The notes beneath the pieces were generated by a model, which did not search any database, had not been told where the DNA came from, and saw only the letters and a program-made list of their open reading frames with translations. Shown here piece by piece: positions 50,747-64,000 of a stretch of DNA of 64,000 nucleotides. Source of the stretch: Aphidius gifuensis. Taxonomy: Eukaryota; Arthropoda; Insecta; Hymenoptera; Braconidae. The translations under genes and the position numbers were made by a program. Location of the stretch: contig NC_057793.1 of NCBI RefSeq assembly GCF_014905175.1, forward strand, positions 5,766,001 through 5,830,000, read 5' to 3'. Within the stretch, counting starts at the first letter, position 1. Each line of letters starts with the position of its first letter.

Positions 50747-53700
50747 GTGAGTACTGAATTAAAAATATATTTTCATTGTTAACAATTAACAATTATTTTT
50801 GCGACTTATTTGCCAACAATTGATTTTGATTTTTTTTTATTATTAAATTGAGTATAAAATTATAAATATTTCAATTTATTTATTTACAGTTTTATTTGAT
50901 TATTGACAATTAATTTTATTACAATAATAATTGATAATACGTTGTATTTTTTTAACAATAATATTGGCTAAGATTTATATAAATTTAAGGCCTAATTACA
51001 CCAAAATAAAACGACAATTTCTATTTTTTTATTAAATTTAATTACGAGGTTTTAAAAAAAATATTTTATTTCAATTGTTTAATTAACAATTATTATTTCA
51101 ATAATCAAAATAAAATATTACCAGTCTTGGACTATTGTCAGACAGGTGAAATGATAAATTTTATATTTTTGAAAAATGAATAATCAACTAAATTTATTAT
51201 TACTTGACCTATTTCTAAAAAAAAAAAAATATTATTAAGATAGATAATTTATTAGTTTATAAATCGATATATAATTAAAAATAACTATTATTATGATATT
51301 TTGATGATATAGACAAACAACAGGTTTTTTATTTACTTTTTTATTTTAACTTGATAATGATGGTCTTGACAACCTTGTAGGGGTCAAGCATACACATAGA
51401 CCTTTTCATAATCATTTTTTTAAATTTATTTATTATTTATTTTTCTTGTTTAACATGTACAGCTGTTTATTGTATTTTGTGTCTGTCGTCTTGTCTATCT
51501 AACAACCAACACGAACAAACTACGTGTTGAAAAAATATTATATATTTTTTATCCAAAAAAAAATATAAAGAATTTTTTTATAAAAAAATTAGCAAAATAT
51601 CAGGCTTCATTGGATTACCATGTGGTCAATTGACAGCCATGGGTTTAAAAATTAAAAAACAATATGATCAAACAGCTGTGATCCAATTTAAAAATTAAAA
51701 AAAAATCAATATAATATTTTTAAATGATTAGCAATTGTTTTAACAACAACAATTATTATTTATTATTTTATTTTAATTTATTTATAATTAGTTTATGTAT
51801 TTTTTTTTAAATTATTTTTGTCGTCATTTTGAATAAAAAGAGTATCTCTTTTCATCAGTTGATTTACATCTTTAATGGTAGCACAAAAATAATAATATCG
51901 TACAAAAGGTAATGAACCTGACTCGTCAAATATTTATCGTCTCCTTGGATCATTTAAAATGTGGTTGATGATGATGATGGTGATGATGATGACGGGCAAC
52001 GCCCATATACAAAATAGCTTCATTCTTTTTCCTCATATATTCAAGGATTTTAAAATTGTCCCTTTAAATATTACTAGAATTCATTTATAATTTTTTTTTT
52101 TTTTTATTTTTCTAATAATATTTTATGTATTCATTAACAATCAATCATTGATGATTTATGTGAATCATGATGAATACAATTTATCGTAAAATAGAAAAAA
52201 AAAAAAAAAAAACTTGTTTGCTACTCAAATCGATAATGCTTTTCTGTATGCAATATTATCAAATGATGATCTAAAAATATATAAAAATAAAAGTCATAAA
52301 ATCAAACTACTCGATTTTATTTTATGACTATTTTTTTATTTATATATTTATTATTAAAAAGATATTTCAACTGATGAGTTTATGAGTTTTTTATATTCTG
52401 ATAAATATATTTTTTTGTATCATCATTATTTGATTTGCAGTATTTATTTTTCCACATAAAAATTTTATATAAAGACTAATTGTTTTTAATTTTTCAAAGA
52501 TTATATATATTATGTATTTTTATGTAATATTGAAATGTATATTAGAGAGAGTGTCATGTCAATGAATAGCAGGTGAACATTGAGGGAAAGAGAGAGAGTT
52601 AGATTAAAATCAAAGAAGAAGCGATTGAAGCTTCCATCATCATCATTATCATTATCGACACGATGACTCTTGCATTATCTATTATACAAACTATATATAC
52701 AACGGGATATTGATCATTTGATAATAATCTTTATGCTCTGCTATTTATGTTTATTGAAAAATCCATCAGTTTATTTATTTTTTCATATCTTTATGGGAAT
52801 TTTTCAATGAAAATTAATACAATTTTATCCTATGGGTACTCGTAATATTTTATTAACCATAATAATTATTTTTTTTCTAATAAAACTAAACTGCATGGTT
52901 GTGATTTTTTTTTTATTGTAATGACAATTTTATTATTCTAATATTTAAAAAAAAAAAATCTAAAACATAATCGTTTTGAAAAAAAAAAAAATTTTTCTTT
53001 TACAATAAAGTCAATAAATTATTATTTAATCTACTCAAGGTTAAACATTTTTTTATAACACTATGAAATTATGTTTATGTGCTAAATTATAATATTTTTT
53101 ATTTATAATTTTTATGAATAATAATACGGTTTGTTATAATGCATACAAAAATTTTTTTTACGAGTAAATGTTGATGAATTTTGTCGTTAACATGAGTTTA
53201 TTGAAAAATATATATAAAAGAATTGATAATTTATTATTTGTTAATATTAATTTGTTAATTTTGAGGTACTCGTTGATTGTATGATATGTATGGTTTTATT
53301 ATTATTACTATTTTTTATTTTATTCAAACTTGTTTGATATATAAAAGTCAGTACGTGCCGAGTAGGGTTTCAAGCTTTGCTTGATTTTGTATCACACACA
53401 CATACAAAAATTTATTATTATTATTATGCACATATACATATGATAAACATAAAAATGCACTTTGTATTTTGGTAATTCTCGATATTATTATATTGTTTTT
53501 TTCTCTCTGTATTATTTCTCTCCTCTCTTCATCATCATACCTTTGTTTTTTAATTTTATTCTTTTCATATACATGAATATTTAGGGTACCTCAGTTGAAA
53601 AAAAAATAAAACAAAGATGCATTTTTAAATTTCAAACACAATTGCCCTTAAGTCTGTGTGTATATTACAGTACTTTTATGTTGTTACACGTGTATGTTAC

Positions 53701-56700
53701 AATACAATTGTTATAACAGTAAACAAAACAAAAAAAAAATTATTTCAATTTGAAAAAAAAAACATAAACTTTATTATTTTTATTTTAACATAATTTATAT
53801 TTAAAAATTTATTTTTAATTTTCATTCAGTTTTTTTCAATAAATTAAGCCATTTTAAAGTTAATTTTTTTTTTCTTTGTTTTATATTTTTTATAATAAAC
53901 TAGGGGTGGTTTTTAAAAAATTTTTTTTTCGTAAACAAGCGTTGAATTCAGTCTGCCTCATTTAGACAAGTGCCAAAATGTTAAAAAGAAAAAAAATAAT
54001 AATTTCTCCAAAGGGTTGGTGTGTACTTTACATTGTCGTCGCGACAATATTTTAATTATTATAACAATTGAAGAGAGAGCGAGAGAAAGAGAGACGACAA
54101 CGAGAAAGATTGAGGGGTTTTTATTTTTTTTCAAGATTGTGATAAAAGTCAAGTACAAGTTTCATAATATATTTCCTCAAAGGGGAAAATTGTAAGGTCT
54201 TTTATGACCTGGCTGGCTGTAAAATATAATATATACATTAATAAATTTTCACCTGAAAATCAATAACACCAATCTTAATCCGTGTCTTGTCTAAAAAAAA
54301 AAAAATTTAACAGGTTGATAGGATTACAACTACTACTTGATGTGGTCTAATTAAATTCAACTCACTTTGCTATTTATGTATTGAGTTTTGGATTACATTT
54401 AATTGGTATAACCTTTATTTATTTATTTATTTATTTTAATATACATTTGGTATTGAGCGTTGAAACCCGACAAATATATAATTTATAACTTTTCATTGAA
54501 AAAATATATATACGCGTTTAGGGGTTTAGGGGATGAGTTTATTCAAAGTTTCAACTGGCAAGGATAGGCATTGGTGTTACTTGAATCGATCCTTTATTAT
54601 TATTTAATATAAATAAAAGTTTTTAAAGCCGACAATGCAATCGATACTTTCAACATGAACACCCAATATATATTTTTACCCTCTTTTTTATATTGTCTCT
54701 TCTCTCTTGCTCATTCATGTTGTAATGTCATTTATTCAAACTTGCATTTATCAAAGCTTTTCAACATATTGACAATAATGATGATGTTTTTTTTTTTTTA
54801 TTATTAATGTCATGCATTGTTTTTATTTACAAACATATCGTTGCATTAATTCTAGAGAATGCTATTTTTTGAATTTTTGTTTTTATTTATTTATTTATTT
54901 TTGAAGTATAAAAAAATGTAGAATTAAAAATTTTTTGGCAACTATTTGTTTGCTTTATCTGCAAGTTTATAAGTCTTAAAATTTTAACAATTTTAACGAG
55001 CAATTTTTAGTTTTACTAGGTTAAATGAAATTGCATTTTCTAAAAAACAAAAACAGCCCTTATTATCTCTAACCGAAACTTTTCTAGAAATTTTTAAAAA
55101 GCTTTTGCAAGTTTTAATCTACTAAATATTATACAATTCAATCTAAATATTGATCAAACTTACGCCTCTTCACCTTAAAAAATTAAAAAAAAAAAATTAA
55201 ACATACAAAAAATCGTTACTTTATAGAAATTTCGAATAAAACTTGATCGTTTTTTGGCACTTGTGCTTTCTTTCTTTACCTTCAATGCAACACCCATATT
55301 TTCAATAATAAAATTATAAATAAAGCAATTTTGACTAGTACTTTTGTTGTTGATGTAAAAAAAAAATTTTTCAAGTAAAAATTTATGTGTCTCTGACCGT
55401 CGACGATTTTCCTACGTCGTCGTCGACGACAACGAGGGACCAGTATAAACATTATTCTCATAAAGTTATACCCCTGTTCCATTTTCGCTTCAACAAACTT
55501 TCATAGTCTCTCCTCTCTCTCTCTGTGCCAGCAGGGGTTACCATATTTACTTGGAGAAAAATCAATACTTGTTCTCTTCAAAGTCAATTGGAACTTTAGC
55601 CTCATAAAAATAAATATTATCTTTATAATTCATTTTTTTTTTTATATTAAAAAATCAAGAATTATTGCTTATTATATACAAAACAAGAAGGAAATATATA
55701 TATCGTAGTAGTAAAATAATATTTATGAAATTGTTTCTACCCCCACGCAATAAAAAAATGAATAAAAAAAAAATAATGGCATTTTGTTTGTGTGTGCATG
55801 TATGCGGTTTTGACGTAACAATTTGGTACCCTATTTTTGCGCCTGAATGAGGGCGTTTTGATTCATCAATTAAGTTTTGTATTTAGGGGAGATTGCACAG
55901 TTTGTGTGTGACCGATATGATGCACATTGAATGATGGAATTTTCAAGCAAGGGTATGCTTCTCTTGCTGCTGCTGTGCTTGCAAGCTTTTATATAATAAA
56001 TATCTTTACAGGCTCCCCCTTTGTTTTCTTTTTTTTTTTTTTTTTTTTCTACACACTTTTGTTTGTCATATTCTAAATGCAAAAGATTTTTTCTTGCTTG
56101 AAAAATCATTGATCTGGAATGTAAATAAAAAATAGAAGATAAAAAAAAATCGGTCAGTGAGCTTTTATCCTCATGGATTGATTGACCTATATAGATTATT
56201 ATTTTTATCCTTTTTTTTAATGAAAAAAATTTCTCAGTCGAGTTACGATATAATTATTATTATGCACTTGTTATTTATTTATTTTTTTTTTGTATTTTTT
56301 ATTGTTAAAAATATATTGACTAAATGTAAAGTTGTAAATGTTAAAATGTGAATAAAAATTCATCGGGTAGTTGCACTTCAACGGGAGAGAAAAAAAAATA
56401 TCCATGGACCGGACAATAACCTCAAATAAATCACTCAGCAAATGGTTTTTTACTCGTACTTGCAAAAAAAAAAAAAACTCCAACCTGACCGCTGTATTTA
56501 TATGTGGAAATAAAATAAATATATATTTTTATTATTTTATAAAAATAAATTTCAAGAGTCTTATCAATAATCATTTTTTTTTTATTTAAAAATTAAAAAA
56601 AAAAAAAAAGCTCTTTTTCTCTTCAAAATAGTTGAATTTTTTAAAAATTTTAATTCCACTTTTTTTTTGTTTTTTGTTTGTTAACTAAATGGCTGAGAAA

Positions 56701-59700
56701 AAAAAAATAAATCAAAAGGGAAAGCTCGTTACGATATTATTGCATTGGCTCGTTGGTTTTTTTATTTTTTAATTTTTTTTAAATTTTTTGGAGCTGCTGA
56801 AACCTTTGGTACATATCCACCGATAGCTCGTTTATCGCCCTCTTCAGACAGACGTATGTTTTTCGAGCCATAAAATTTATACATGCATTTAAAAATGTTG
56901 CTGATTTTTTTATTTTTTGATAAAATTAAAAATTGCATCATTAAGAAATTATTTAAAATAAAAAGAAAAAAATAATTAATCATATTCGTGTGTGTTGATT
57001 ATTATTTAAAAAAGAATTTTGTAAAAAAAAAAAAAAACAGGAGTTTTTTTTGTTTAGTCTCGACGGTAGTAGCTGTTTGTTAATGTCGACAAAATAGATA
57101 AATTTACTGGGATTATGCTAATTAAAGGCAATGTACAAAAGCTGGTTGTGGTGGTTTACTCAGTCCCTCTGATAGATAGTTAGTCGTATTTGATTCCCAC
57201 CACTTCATAGTTGCACTTTGTGTATATATTTTATTTATTTTATCTTTTCTTGCATTTTTATGCATCAAATTACATACATGCACAATCCTAAACTAAATTA
57301 AAACTTGTGCTATTAATTATTAAATATTTATTCATTGAAATAACAAAATTCATCAGCTTGATCATTTTGTTTTTTTTTTTTTTTTCATCTAACAATTTAT
57401 CCAATTTGTTTTCACACTTTTGTGACACCTCCGGTCAATTTGAGCTTTTTTTTTTTTTTATAAATTTACCAGAAAATTGTTTTATTTCTGCATTAATTGA
57501 ACGGAAATTGACCTCATGTACTGCTATTTACATTTTTAAATTAATTTATGTTTTTTTCTTCTTTTCAATTAAACTCTTGGAGTTGATGAAAAAATATTAT
57601 AGAAAAAAAAATACATATTTATTAGAGTAACAGTATAGATTATTTAATTTGCTATATAATTTTTCATCTCAATGAATGTATATATTTTTTTTTTACTTAT
57701 ATATATATCAATTTACGCATTTTTTATATTGAAAGTATTATTATTTTTGCTTCGATAATCTTGGTTCCTCGTCGTTGGGTCTCTGCTCACCTCGAACCAC
57801 ACACACACATGTTATGCAGTCAGTAAATATAAAAATAAAAATATAAAAACGATTGAAATCACCAGATTTGCAATCATTTCTAGCCACATTGCAGCACGGA
57901 AGCAAAATTGTTGTGTCGATAAATATAAAATAGCATTTCCAATAGAAAGCGACATTGAAAAAAAATAAAATAAAAAACAAAAGTAACTTTTGCATTTTGC
58001 AAAACCAAAAAAAAAAAAAAGAAAAATGACATAAACATTATTATCATTATATTCTTTTGATAAAATACATTAAAATGTTTATTTTATTTTTTTATTTTAA
58101 AATTAATCAATTGAAATGATAAAGAAAATTTGAAATAAAAAAATTTATTTTCTTGTCAATTGACAAGAAACATTTTTACATTTTAAAAAATTATTTTTTA
58201 ATATACACACAGTGAAAGTAGTTTTGCCAATATTTAAAAAAAAAAAAAGCATTATCAAAAATTATTTTCCAAAGTATATCTTTCAATCAATGAATCTTTT
58301 TTTTTATTTTATTTTTTCTATTACAAGCTCTCTCCCTATTTTATTTATTCCTCACTCTCGCATCCCTTTTTCGTTTGACTGACGGTACAGCCACTCTGTT
58401 ATTTATTATATTCTTGAAGAATATTTTCAAATGGTAAATGAAATAAATAAATAAATTCCTTTATCATCATATTGAACAGTCTTAAAATCAAAAAATAAAA
58501 TAACAACAAAAATTTTTTTAGTTATTTTTTCACTAGATTCGTTAGTCATGCAATCTTCAGTTGTTGGTGAAGTCATTGTGTGTGCACGCATATTATATCA
58601 ATTTTAAATGCGTATATATGTGAATGTTTATTTTTCCTTTTGCATGTGAAAATCCCCACGTTTATCTATCGTGAATTCCACAAATGGTAAATGTTCAAAC
58701 GCAAATACCACAAGCTTCCTTCTTCCTATTAAATACATAAAATCTTTCTCCATCTGTTTTATATTTTATTTTTTTTCATAGACTAAAATATATTGGTTCA
58801 TTATTATTTCTAGCTAGGTTATTTCTTATATCTATTTATTTTATTCGATACAAAATTGTCGATATTCATTCACCATATATAAAATACAGTACAATCTTTT
58901 TAACTCTGAGACAAATTAATGTCTGAGCTTTTTGACATTTTGTCTTTCGGCATCTTCTTCATTCGGCTTTTTCTTTTTGATTTCATCTCCGGCTTGTATA
59001 TCAATTGAGTTTTATTAATTTTAAAAAGACATCAATTTTTTTTTTCATCATTATTATTCTTCTCATGATGATGACAATAATGTGGTGATGATAATAAAAA
59101 AAATATTTTATATAAAAATATAAATAGTGATGCAGTTTTATTATTGATAATAATATTATAACGTAAACCAGGTCATTGTAAAAATGTGATGCTTGTTATT
59201 AGATTATATTAATATATTATCATCATTTATTAAAATCATCATCATCACCGTATAATAATCGCATCACGCAGTCAGAAAATATGTTTTTTTTTTTTGCATT
59301 AAATTTCTATATGAATATTTTGTTATTGTAATATTACATAAACATATTTTTGAGTGAAATAATAACACAACCGTGATGAGAGCATCATCATCATCATCAG
59401 TTTCCGTGCTGGTTTATACACACTAGATTAATTAATTAACCCATCACCGGAAGTAACGATCCAGAACCCTCTTTTTTTTTTTTTTATCTCTTTAATTATT
59501 ATTTAAAAAATGGATATTCATATTAAAAATTATTTATTTACTTGATGTTTAATAAATTTTATACATTGTTGTTATTATGAATTATTTTTCAATTAATATG
59601 AAATATTTATTTTGATTTTTCGTAGACAAATAAATTGATCAATTTGTCGTTGATGAATGTGACAAGTTGATTTTAGACGAGAATGAGATAATAATTAATT

Positions 59701-61850
59701 AAAAGATGAGAGAAAGATTTATCATCATGGTAACATCCGATATTACGATTGCCGGAATTAAAACCCTTAAGGCAATTCCATTTTCAATTATTAAAATTTT
59801 CTTTTTGTAATTATTTTAATATTAAAAATTAATTAATTTTAATTATTTAATAATATTTCAATATTATTTATGTTATTTACAATAATTAAAAATTTTTATT
59901 TAAAAATTTTTTAGATCATATTTTAATAATTATTATTTTTAGGAAAATAATAAAAATATAGATAATTTATTTTCCATCAGGGATTCAATCTACCGAGGTC
60001 ACTTTATTCTTAATTTTTTTTTTTTGCCTATTTTTTTTATCTCAGTACCGGTACTTGCCGTAATACACGATTCAAATGAATCACGAGACAGTCTATGATT
60101 ATCATCCATGTATACGCATTTTTTTTTTATTTTTATTTTTCTACTTTTTATCTTCTTTCTACCTGACTGACTGACGATTATTATAAAACTCATGATGATA
60201 GTTTCTATCAAGTACTGCAATTTGACAATTTATATTAAACATATTTTATTGTTTTTTCATATAATATTTCTAGTATTCTCGGAAGGTTTGTGAATCATCA
60301 TCTATAAATGAAAATTAATAATAATAAATTATAAAAACATTAATTTATTCATTTACATGATTTTTAAAAATTAATAAGATTTTTTTTTTCACAAAAATCA
60401 TCGGCATATCTATTTTTTTTTTTGGACACAATTGTCTTATTATTAGTTAATCATATGCTATATTAATTAATCGATTTGTCCTTGAAAATATTTTAAAAAA
60501 AATTATATAAAGTACTGAAGAAAGTAAAATGATGAATAACAATTATTAAATTATTTTATCTCGTCAAGTAGTGATTTTGTGTCTCACTCAAATTGATATG
60601 ATAAATGTCATTTCGATTTCCATATAAACTTGTTTTTTCTTTCCTCTTATCTGTTATATTTTTCTTTTGCGTTGGTGGTATGTATATGATTGTAAATGGA
60701 AAAAACATTTACTTAAAACACAAGCTACTGGTTGTATTTGAAATAATAAAAAAATATGCATTTTTACAACAAAGTTGACTTGGGTGATACGTGTTTGTTT
60801 TGTTGCGTCATTATTGTATTATCAGTAGACATTGCCAATTGTAAAATAAAAGATGAATTGTCTCTCTGATGGTTTATGTATACTTATATATATTTATAAT
60901 GAATTTAAATACGTTTAAAGAATTTACAGCAGTATCATATACATCCAGGATGTAAACAATAAATCTTAATAAATTTAAAATTTATATACAGCCCTATGTA
61001 CAAGTTGAGACAACAAAAAAAAACATTATTTATTTATAAACACATTTGTCATTAGTTTATAAACATTATAGTATATTATGAAAAATTAAATTTACATTTT
61101 TTATAATTTATTTTTGAGGATATGCATACATAAATTTTGATTTAATATAATTTTTTTACAACTAGAATTTATTTCATAAATTTGTTGGATTATTATTGTT
61201 CAAATTTTTGTCAATTGAGTTATAATATTTAGTGGATTAAAAGCTGAAAGATTTTTTTTTGTTAGATAAGAAGATTACGAGGGTGTTATTTTATTTATTT
61301 TTTTTTGATAAATCCAATTTTATTTATGTTAACTTGACGAAAATAAATTCTAAAAATCTTGTTAAGACTGTTGAAATATTTTTAAATTAATGAGTGGATA
61401 ATTTATCTTTAATAATATCAAGGATACGTCTTTTTATTTTTATGACGTCTTTGTTACTATTAATAAATTTTAAATCATTATTAAATTAGCGAAAAAAAAA
61501 TTGACAAATTATTTTAAATGATTTGTTTTCTCAACTATCAAAAAAAAACATATTATTATATTTTTTTTGTGTCAAATTAACAAATTTTAAATGTTGATTT
61601 TTAATTAAAATTAAATCTACAATTTTTTTTTTCTTATCAATAATTCATAAAATTAAATTTAAAAATTTAAAAATGAAAAAAATTGTAACATTAAAAAAAG
61701 TATTAAATATTTAAAAATTTTTACATTTTTTTTTTGTTTGGCAAAGGCTGTTATCGCTCATTTAATCCGGAAGAATATATATAAAAAAATAATGTTAGGA
61801 CATTGACGTTGTGCAGTCAAGGGCTTTAACTTTAAAATGAGATAATATTA
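50747..61850. other. non-coding, presumed first intron of the gene starting at 50370
   Basis: AT-rich with GAGA tracts at about 52545-52600 and 54064-54108, a GAT repeat at 51966-51992, and a more balanced patch at 57050-57200 that contains TCAGTC. No exon supported on either strand. Confidence 0.4.
51966..51992. repeat. GAT trinucleotide microsatellite
   Basis: GATGATGATGATGG followed by TGATGATGATGA. Confidence 0.85.
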
Positions 61851-61961
61851 TATGGAAAAAAAAACTAGTGGTGCATCCGGAGCGTAGCCGATCCTCCTTA
61901 AGTAACATCAGGTATATAATAGCAAGTTGGTACTTGAGCAAGAAGCGGTAATGCGACGCGT

Positions 61962-61981
61962 CATAATTACTAGTAATTATG
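61962..61981. promoter_or_regulatory. perfect 20-bp palindrome with paired TAATTA cores
   Basis: CATAATTACTAGTAATTATG is its own reverse complement and contains two homeodomain cores. It lies in a GC-richer island (61860-62040) right after GACGCGTC, another palindrome. Confidence 0.5.
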
Positions 61982-62040
61982 CGGAATTACGATTTGAAGC
62001 GTGGAAAAACGATACGATGAATGATTCTCATCTACACTCT

Positions 62041-64000
62041 TTAAAATCATTTAATAATATTTTATTTAAATAATAATAGAAATTATATTTGGACATAAAC
62101 TTGGTTTTACTGGGAATTTTTAACACTTTTAGCTTTTTTTTTTGCATTAAAACTAAATATATTTTATAAATTTATTAATTGTAAATGAATTAAGTATCTC
62201 GTTAAAGATATTTATATGTATTTTTTAAGAAAAGAAATTATTTTTCTGGTCAGTATATATATTTGTGACTCATTTACTTGGAATAATGTTTACAATGTCG
62301 TATAATACCATTGAATTCGTGACAATCGCGTGTGGGAATTGACGTTCGATATAATTTCACTTCTTGTTATAGCAACAACAACAGCAACAACAAGCCAAAC
62401 GTAGGTGGACGCTTTATTTGCCCGAATGTAACCCAATATGATTTTTTATTTTCTCCATACGAACATGTACACATATCGACGACAACGACGACAATATTTT
62501 AAATACTTAAAATATAATATATTAAATAAATTTTATATAAAATCAATTAATAAATTAACGTATATAACAACAAAAAGAAAATCAATTAATTAAGTGAGTT
62601 AATTATCAAAAAAAAAAAAACAATATAAAATTGAAAAATTAACAGAAATAATTTAAAATAATGAAAAATAAATTTGTCATTGTTGAGTGTACTCGGTAAA
62701 TTAATTTAAAAAAGTAAAAATAAATAAATAAATAATAAAATGATAATAGATGACATGATGATGATGTTGTTGTTGGTGGTTGTGGAGTTGGTGATGTTGG
62801 TCGTGTTGGTGGTGGTGTCGGCATCAAGATGCAATCATATGATTGAGTGTGTGTATTTACCATTAAAGCATTTAATTTATTTTCGAATAAAATTGATATC
62901 CATATATCAGTGATACGGTTGTCGCGTTGTTGTTGTTGTTGTTGTCGCTTACAACTTGCCAGAGTTGTACATTAATGACAATCACAAGCTTAAATCGACT
63001 CCAATGATAATACACACACTTGGTACCAACGTGGGCGGTTTAAAACTTGTATCATACTCTCTCGTCTTATTACTGTTACATTTTCTCCAGCACGCCTGAT
63101 ACATCCTGCATATTTTACTTTTATTTTTCCTTTTTTTTTTTAATATCATGATATATATTATACTGGTATTATTTTCATCAAAAATATATACATTTATCCA
63201 ACAAGTCTTATTATTATTTATCAGTTGAAAAAATAATAATTATTTTTTTTGTTGTTAAAAAAAATCAGCTCTTAGATTAAAAGTGACTAATAATTTTTTT
63301 TTATTTATAAAAATGACGTGATTTAAATTGTAAAATTATATGAATATTATTTTTCCGAGTAATAATTAAAATTTATAAATTTATCCTCAAAATGATTCAT
63401 CGAGTTAAATTTCTATATGAAAAATAATTTTTCAAAATTAATTTTTTTTTAATTAAACAATTCAAATCTGCTGTTCAGATTGTATTTCAAAAACAACAAA
63501 AATTATTTTAAATTTAATTTTGAATTACTCATTGATAAAATATAAAATTAAAAAAATTAAAAAACCCATCAACTTGAAAGTTAAATAATAAATAATTAAA
63601 ATTACAAAAAAAAAAATAAAATAAAAATAAAAGTATGTTCTTCAAGATGATGATGATGATGATAATGTTAAAAGAAAAAAAAAATAATTTCTGGATGATA
63701 GTAGCTGATAGAGATGATGCACATCTCATCTGGTTCAAGTCATCGTTATTCTGATGTAACAACTGCAACATGCCTATACATAAAAATAAAAATCCACCAA
63801 GAGTTTAACTATTGCAAGGATAGTTGTATTGCGGTACTCTTTTAAAGGTATATTACCGTTAGCAATGAGTGCAACTTGCTCGATGGATACTCACTTACGT
63901 TGGGCTTCCTGATGTAACTTGTACATATGTTTCATCTCAACATACGTATTTCATACATCCACATATATTTGTCCTTTCACACATACATCAATCTCATAGA
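62041..64000. other. non-coding, AT-rich with trinucleotide repeats
   Basis: Balanced patches at 62290-62420 and 62990-63110, GTT/GGT repeats at 62765-62815 and 62931-62946, and a GAT repeat at about 63645-63664. The proline-rich minus-strand frame at 62639-62863 is a translation of these repeats. Confidence 0.45.

Noticed and set aside
57160..57187. TCAGTC initiator with AGTCGT downstream
   Set aside because: The DPE-like word is at +21 instead of +28, a spacing that does not support function.
1..64000. tRNA, rRNA, known pre-miRNA, CRISPR array, viral or transposase genes
   Set aside because: Looked for characteristic sequences by eye on both strands and found none; a covariance-model and BLASTX search would settle it.

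Overview
The window is strongly AT-rich eukaryotic DNA (by eye roughly four bases in five are A or T), full of A/T homopolymers, with short introns (68-91 bp) inside the only coding gene. This composition and the protein encoded point to an insect, most likely a hymenopteran (parasitoid-wasp-like composition); the species assignment is inference.

One protein-coding gene is clear: the insect homologue of jing/AEBP2, a C2H2 zinc-finger cofactor of Polycomb Repressive Complex 2, on the + strand at 37703-41330. Seven coding exons join in frame into 694 residues with the stop at 41328-41330. The first visible exon starts in the middle of a codon, so the start codon is in an upstream exon not securely found here. 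The visible protein has a Ser-rich part, a PCNA-interacting-peptide-like motif, Thr/Pro and Asn low-complexity tracts, an acidic run, three zinc fingers, a basic linker and the conserved AEBP2 C-terminal domain.

Positions 1-37702 hold no convincing coding exon. I read them as 5' non-coding/intronic DNA of jing: homopolymer-rich sequence broken by islands of more balanced composition, two foldback (MITE-like) elements (9098-9497 and 27791-28348), possible 5' exons or promoters (about 5.0, 12.5 and 26.1 kb) and enhancer-like motif clusters (14.6 and 31.0 kb).

Downstream of the stop lies a long putative 3'UTR (41331 to at least about 44.85 kb). It carries four perfect 8-mer sites, one 7mer-m8 and one 7mer-A1 for miR-34, plus 8-mer sites for miR-277 and miR-317. 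These three microRNAs come from a single clustered locus in insects. The convergence on a PRC2 cofactor is the most interesting observation in the window.

From about 47 to 64 kb there is no coding sequence. A well-formed initiator/MTE/DPE core promoter with upstream GAGA tracts at 50370 begins a non-coding first exon ending at a GTGAGT donor (50747). It probably belongs to a second + strand gene whose coding exons lie beyond the window.
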